Assembly: GCF_006980715.1 (NCBI RefSeq)
Contig: NZ_SBHN01000005.1
Span: forward strand, 1 to 64,000
Direction of reading: 5' to 3'
DNA: 64,000 bases
From: Telmatospirillum sp. J64-1
GTDB lineage: Bacteria > Pseudomonadota > Alphaproteobacteria > Rhodospirillales > Magnetospirillaceae
Positions 61,281 to 64,000 of this stretch are shown one piece after another. Position 1 is the stretch's first letter. Each line of letters opens with the position of its first letter. Below the pieces are notes generated by a model. It made no database searches. It was not told the DNA's origin and saw only the letters and a list, made by a program, of their open reading frames with translations. A program made the translations under genes and the position numbers.

Positions 61281-61405
61281 ACCCGTCGCTTCTCCTTTCG
61301 ATAGGGGCGAGAGCCTACCCAAGGGCGCGCGAAGTGGGAAGAGCGGAACTCTTTGCGCCTTCTCCATGTTCGTTCTTGCATGAGCAACCTGACCAATGGA
61401 GCCCC

Positions 61406-61660
61406 ATGATGAAGCTTTCCGCCCTCAGCATCGCCGCAGCCAGCCTGCTGCTCGCCGCTTGCGGCACCGATACGGGCGACCGCACCGCCAGCGGCGCGGG
61501 CATCGGCGCGGCGGCCGGCATACCCTTCGGCCCGGCCGGTGTGATTGCCGGCGGCGCCATCGGCGCGGGCACGGGTGCCACCACCAGCCCGGACGCCGTC
61601 AATCTCGGCACGCCGCTTTGGGAGCAGGAGAACCAGGCGGCGCAGACGCCCGAGGAATAA
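61406..61660 (+). CDS. Small glycine-rich lipoprotein
   Basis: The 84-residue product begins MMKLSALSIAAASLLLAACG, a lipoprotein signal with lipobox LAAC. The mature part is Gly/Ala-rich (GAGIGAAAGIPFGPAGVIAG), the glycine-zipper type found in many short alphaproteobacterial lipoproteins. It is probably anchored in the outer membrane. Function unknown. It converges with the DUF445 gene 3 bases away. Confidence 0.8.
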   Translation: MMKLSALSIAAASLLLAACGTDTGDRTASGAGIGAAAGIPFGPAGVIAGGAIGAGTGATTSPDAVNLGTPLWEQENQAAQTPEE

Positions 61661-61663
61661 GCT

Positions 61664-62968
61664 CTACGGCCAGCCAATGGCCTGCGTCAGCGCATGGATG
61701 AGCAGGCCCACGGCACCGCCGACCACGGTGCCGTTGATGCGGATATATTGCAGGTCCTTGCCGACCTGCAGTTCCAGCTTGTCGACCAGGGTGCGCGTGT
61801 CCCAGCGTTCGACCACACCGGCGATGAAGCGGCCGATCTGGTCGCGCTGGGGCACGGCATAATGCAGCACGATGCGTTCCAGCCAGCGGTTCAGGATGGC
61901 CTGCATCTTGGGATCGCTGTCCAGGCGCCGCCCCAGGCTGAGCAAGGCACGTTCCAGCCCGGTGCGGATGGCGCCTTCGCTTTCGTCCAGGTCGGCCAGC
62001 AGATGCGCCCGCAATTCATTCCACACCGAGCCGAGATAGGCCTGCACCTCGGGATTGGCCAGGAATTCGGCCTTCAATTCCTCGCCCCGGGCGCGGTATT
62101 CGGGGGAATGCAGCAGGTGATGGCAGAATTCCTCGACCGCCACCGAGAAATTCTCGCGCCAGGGATGATCAGGATCGCGCATTTCCAGCAGCGTGTCCTC
62201 GATCCCCGTCACGATCTTGGCGAAAATCTTTTCATCGACGAATTTTGGCAGCCACCAAGCTGACTTGGCCTCGACCTTCTCGCGCAGTTCCTCGCGGTGG
62301 TTGTAGAGGAAGTCCGCGGAGATATCGAGCAGGCGGTCGAACAGCACCTGATGGTGGCGGTGAGCGACCAGCACGCCCAGCACGCGGGCCAGCAAGGGCG
62401 CCGCCTCGACCGCCGCCAGGCGGCGGGTGATGGCGTCGCGCACGAAGACCCTCACATGCTCGTCGTCCAGCGCTTCAAGGATCGGCTTGACGGTTCCCGA
62501 CATGCGGACCGCCAGGAAGCGCGCATTGTCCGGCTGGGCCAGCCAATGGGCCACCTTGCGGCCGCTGTCCATGTCGCGCAATTTCTGGCGGATGAGGACC
62601 GGATCGAGGAAATTGGTCGAGATGAAACGGCCCAGCGACTGGCCGATGCGGTCCTTGTTACGCGGAATGATCGCCGTATGGGGAATGGGCAGGCGCAGCG
62701 GATGGCGGAACAGCGCCGTCACCGCGAACCAATCGGCAATGGCCCCGATCATTGCCGCCTCGGCGAAGGCCTCCACATAGGACAGCCAAGGATAGACTCC
62801 CATATACTGGCGGGCGAGGATGAAGACCACCAGCATCAGCACCAGAAGGCCCGAGGCCAAGCGGCGCATCTTCTTCAACTCGCGCGCCTTTCTCTCCTCC
62901 GGAGAGGCATCGGCCAAGGGGGAGGCCTTGCCAGGAGCGGTATCTGGTTCTATCCCACTATCCTCCAT
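61664..62968 (-). CDS. DUF445 family inner-membrane protein (YjiN-like)
   Basis: The 434-residue protein has an N-terminal transmembrane helix (SGLLVLMLVVFILAR), EAFAEAAMIGAIADWFAVTA, a long helical periplasmic or cytoplasmic domain, and a C-terminal hydrophobic segment after IRINGTVVGGAVGLLIHAL. These blocks define the DUF445 family. Function is not established. It is divergent from the acyltransferase gene with only 30 bases between. Confidence 0.88.
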   Translation of the reverse strand: MEDSGIEPDTAPGKASPLADASPEERKARELKKMRRLASGLLVLMLVVFILARQYMGVYPWLSYVEAFAEAAMIGAIADWFAVTALFRHPLRLPIPHTAIIPRNKDRIGQSLGRFISTNFLDPVLIRQKLRDMDSGRKVAHWLAQPDNARFLAVRMSGTVKPILEALDDEHVRVFVRDAITRRLAAVEAAPLLARVLGVLVAHRHHQVLFDRLLDISADFLYNHREELREKVEAKSAWWLPKFVDEKIFAKIVTGIEDTLLEMRDPDHPWRENFSVAVEEFCHHLLHSPEYRARGEELKAEFLANPEVQAYLGSVWNELRAHLLADLDESEGAIRTGLERALLSLGRRLDSDPKMQAILNRWLERIVLHYAVPQRDQIGRFIAGVVERWDTRTLVDKLELQVGKDLQYIRINGTVVGGAVGLLIHALTQAIGWP

Positions 62969-62998
62969 CTAGCGATCCACCAGTTGACGGGAGACGGC

Positions 62999-64000
62999 AT
63001 GATGCCCGACGGCAGCGAAGCGACAACAGTCAAGGTCCTGTCCCGCATCGCCGATATCTCGGCCGAGGAATGGGATTCCTGTGCCGGCGGCGACCATCCC
63101 TTCACCCGCCATGCCTTCCTGCATGCCCTCGAAGCCTCGGGCTCGGCCTGCCCGGAAAGCGGTTGGGCGCCTCAGCACTTGGTGGCGCTCGACGACAAGG
63201 GCAAGGCGCTGGCGGTGGCGCCACTCTATCTGAAATCCCATTCCTATGGAGAATATGTCTTCGATTGGGGCTGGGCGGAAGCCTATCACCGGGCGGGCGG
63301 TCGTTACTATCCCAAGCTGCAATGCGCCGTTCCCTTCACACCGGCCACCGGCTCGCGCCTGATGCTGCGTCCGGACGCGCCGCCGTCCACCCGCCAGGTG
63401 CTGATCGCCGCCATGCTGGAACTGGCCAAGCGCAGCCGCGCCTCGTCGCTGCACATCACCTTCCCCACCGAAGAGGAATGCCGGCTGATGGGGGAAGCCG
63501 GTCTGATGACCCGCATAGGCCAGCAATATCACTGGGAAAACCGGGGCTATGGAAGCTTCGACGATTTCCTCGGGGAATTGTCCTCCCGCAAGCGCAAGGC
63601 CATCCGCAAGGAACGCGAACAGGCCAATTCCCATGGCGTGGACATCCGCATCTTGAGCGGTCAGGAGATCGAGGAGCGGCATTGGGATGCCTTCTACCGC
63701 TTCTATCTCTCGACCATCGACCGCAAATGGGCCCATGCCTATCTGACCAAGGATTTCTTCCACCTGCTGGGGCGGAACATGGGGGATGCGGTGGTGCTGG
63801 TGGTGGCCGAACGCCACGGCAACCCCATCGCCGGGGCGCTGAACCTCAAGTCCAGCGACACCCTGTACGGCCGCAACTGGGGGGCCAGCGAGGACCTGCC
63901 CTTCCTGCATTTCGAAGCCTGCTACTACCGCGCCATCGACTATGCCATTGCCCATGGCCTGAAGCGGGTGGAGGCGGGCGCGCAAGGGGCGCACAAGGTC
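62999..64000 (+). CDS. COG3146/DUF482-type GNAT acyltransferase, partial (runs off right edge)
   Basis: The frame is open from the ATG at 62999 to the window end, 334 codons. It reads EEWDSCAGGDHPFTRHAFLH, PLYLKSHSYGEYVFDWGWAE, YYPKLQCAVPFTPATGSRLM, RKRKAIRKEREQA and, at the edge, HGLKRVEAGAQGAHKV, the conserved blocks of the peptidogalycan biosynthesis/GNAT family (COG3146). A second ATG follows directly. The family resembles FemX-like transferases, but the true substrate is unknown. About 50 residues should be missing. Confidence 0.9.
   Translation, partial: MMPDGSEATTVKVLSRIADISAEEWDSCAGGDHPFTRHAFLHALEASGSACPESGWAPQHLVALDDKGKALAVAPLYLKSHSYGEYVFDWGWAEAYHRAGGRYYPKLQCAVPFTPATGSRLMLRPDAPPSTRQVLIAAMLELAKRSRASSLHITFPTEEECRLMGEAGLMTRIGQQYHWENRGYGSFDDFLGELSSRKRKAIRKEREQANSHGVDIRILSGQEIEERHWDAFYRFYLSTIDRKWAHAYLTKDFFHLLGRNMGDAVVLVVAERHGNPIAGALNLKSSDTLYGRNWGASEDLPFLHFEACYYRAIDYAIAHGLKRVEAGAQGAHKV

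Noticed and set aside
62969..63994. A 341-codon minus-strand frame at the right edge
   Set aside because: The plus strand carries conserved COG3146 blocks over the same stretch.
1..64000. CRISPR arrays
   Set aside because: No series of regularly spaced short direct repeats was seen; the repeats present are two-copy or palindromic.

Overview
This window comes from a high-GC alphaproteobacterium. The dense, overlapping (ATGA-type) operons, the number of hybrid sensor kinases and the two suhB/MmgR-type small RNA candidates suggest a Rhodospirillales member of the Magnetospirillum/Rhodospirillum kind. That placement is inference from gene content. No rRNA or marker gene here fixes the species.

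Bases 1-10157 are a degraded, mosaic prophage. From left to right it holds a toprim primase broken by a one-base frameshift, small hypothetical genes, a hicAB toxin-antitoxin pair, a P2-type Ogr zinc finger, a Mu-type Ner regulator divergent from a repressor across a palindrome-rich switch, and a 53-residue membrane protein. Next comes a cargo zone from about 4.96 to 8.27 kb, then the P2-type tail genes D, U and the C-terminus of the tape measure gene. The tape measure fragment runs into a truncated chromosomal methyltransferase gene, so the right prophage end and most of the virion genes are gone. The cargo zone contains a very AT-rich moron, a chimeric relic that fuses the small membrane protein to the end of gene D, a nested 121-bp fold-back sequence, and an unrecognised 561-residue protein with a PD-(D/E)XK-like motif. 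That protein is the best candidate here for an undescribed (perhaps anti-phage) function.

Bases 10.8-16.3 kb are small efflux and redox units: two MFS transporters with a LysR regulator, a glutathione S-transferase, a TetR regulator and a divergent SDR. Bases 16.4-22.3 kb form a signalling operon (giant hybrid kinase, CheR-like methyltransferase, kinase with a degenerate receiver). A tRNA-Val(GAC), N-formylglutamate amidohydrolase, acetyltransferase, BCCT transporter and YfcG-like GST follow.

Bases 28.0-30.5 kb are a lower-GC segment (TauE/SafE permease, AraC regulator, IS481 remnant) lying between two nearly identical small-RNA/terminator sequences. Next come a lytic transglycosylase behind a textbook sigma-54 promoter, trehalose-phosphatase and RluE. 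Bases 33.1-42.7 kb are a complete Wsp-like chemosensory operon (CheW, CheR-TPR, CheW, MCP, CheA-REC, CheB). Its last gene is a REC-REC-PAS-HWE kinase in the place where Wsp has a diguanylate cyclase.

Bases 42.7-64 kb hold an HxlR regulator with a divergent oxidoreductase, a complete branched-chain amino acid type ABC importer, a YeeE/YedE pair, an SLC13-type permease, chromate transporter, glutathionyl-hydroquinone reductase, an SDR, a polysaccharide pyruvyl transferase, a CD-NTase/OAS-like protein whose catalytic acidic residues look replaced, a RidA protein, a PAS-degenerate GGDEF-EAL protein, a BaiN/HI0933-like flavoprotein, a small lipoprotein, a DUF445 membrane protein and the start of a COG3146-type acyltransferase that runs off the right edge.
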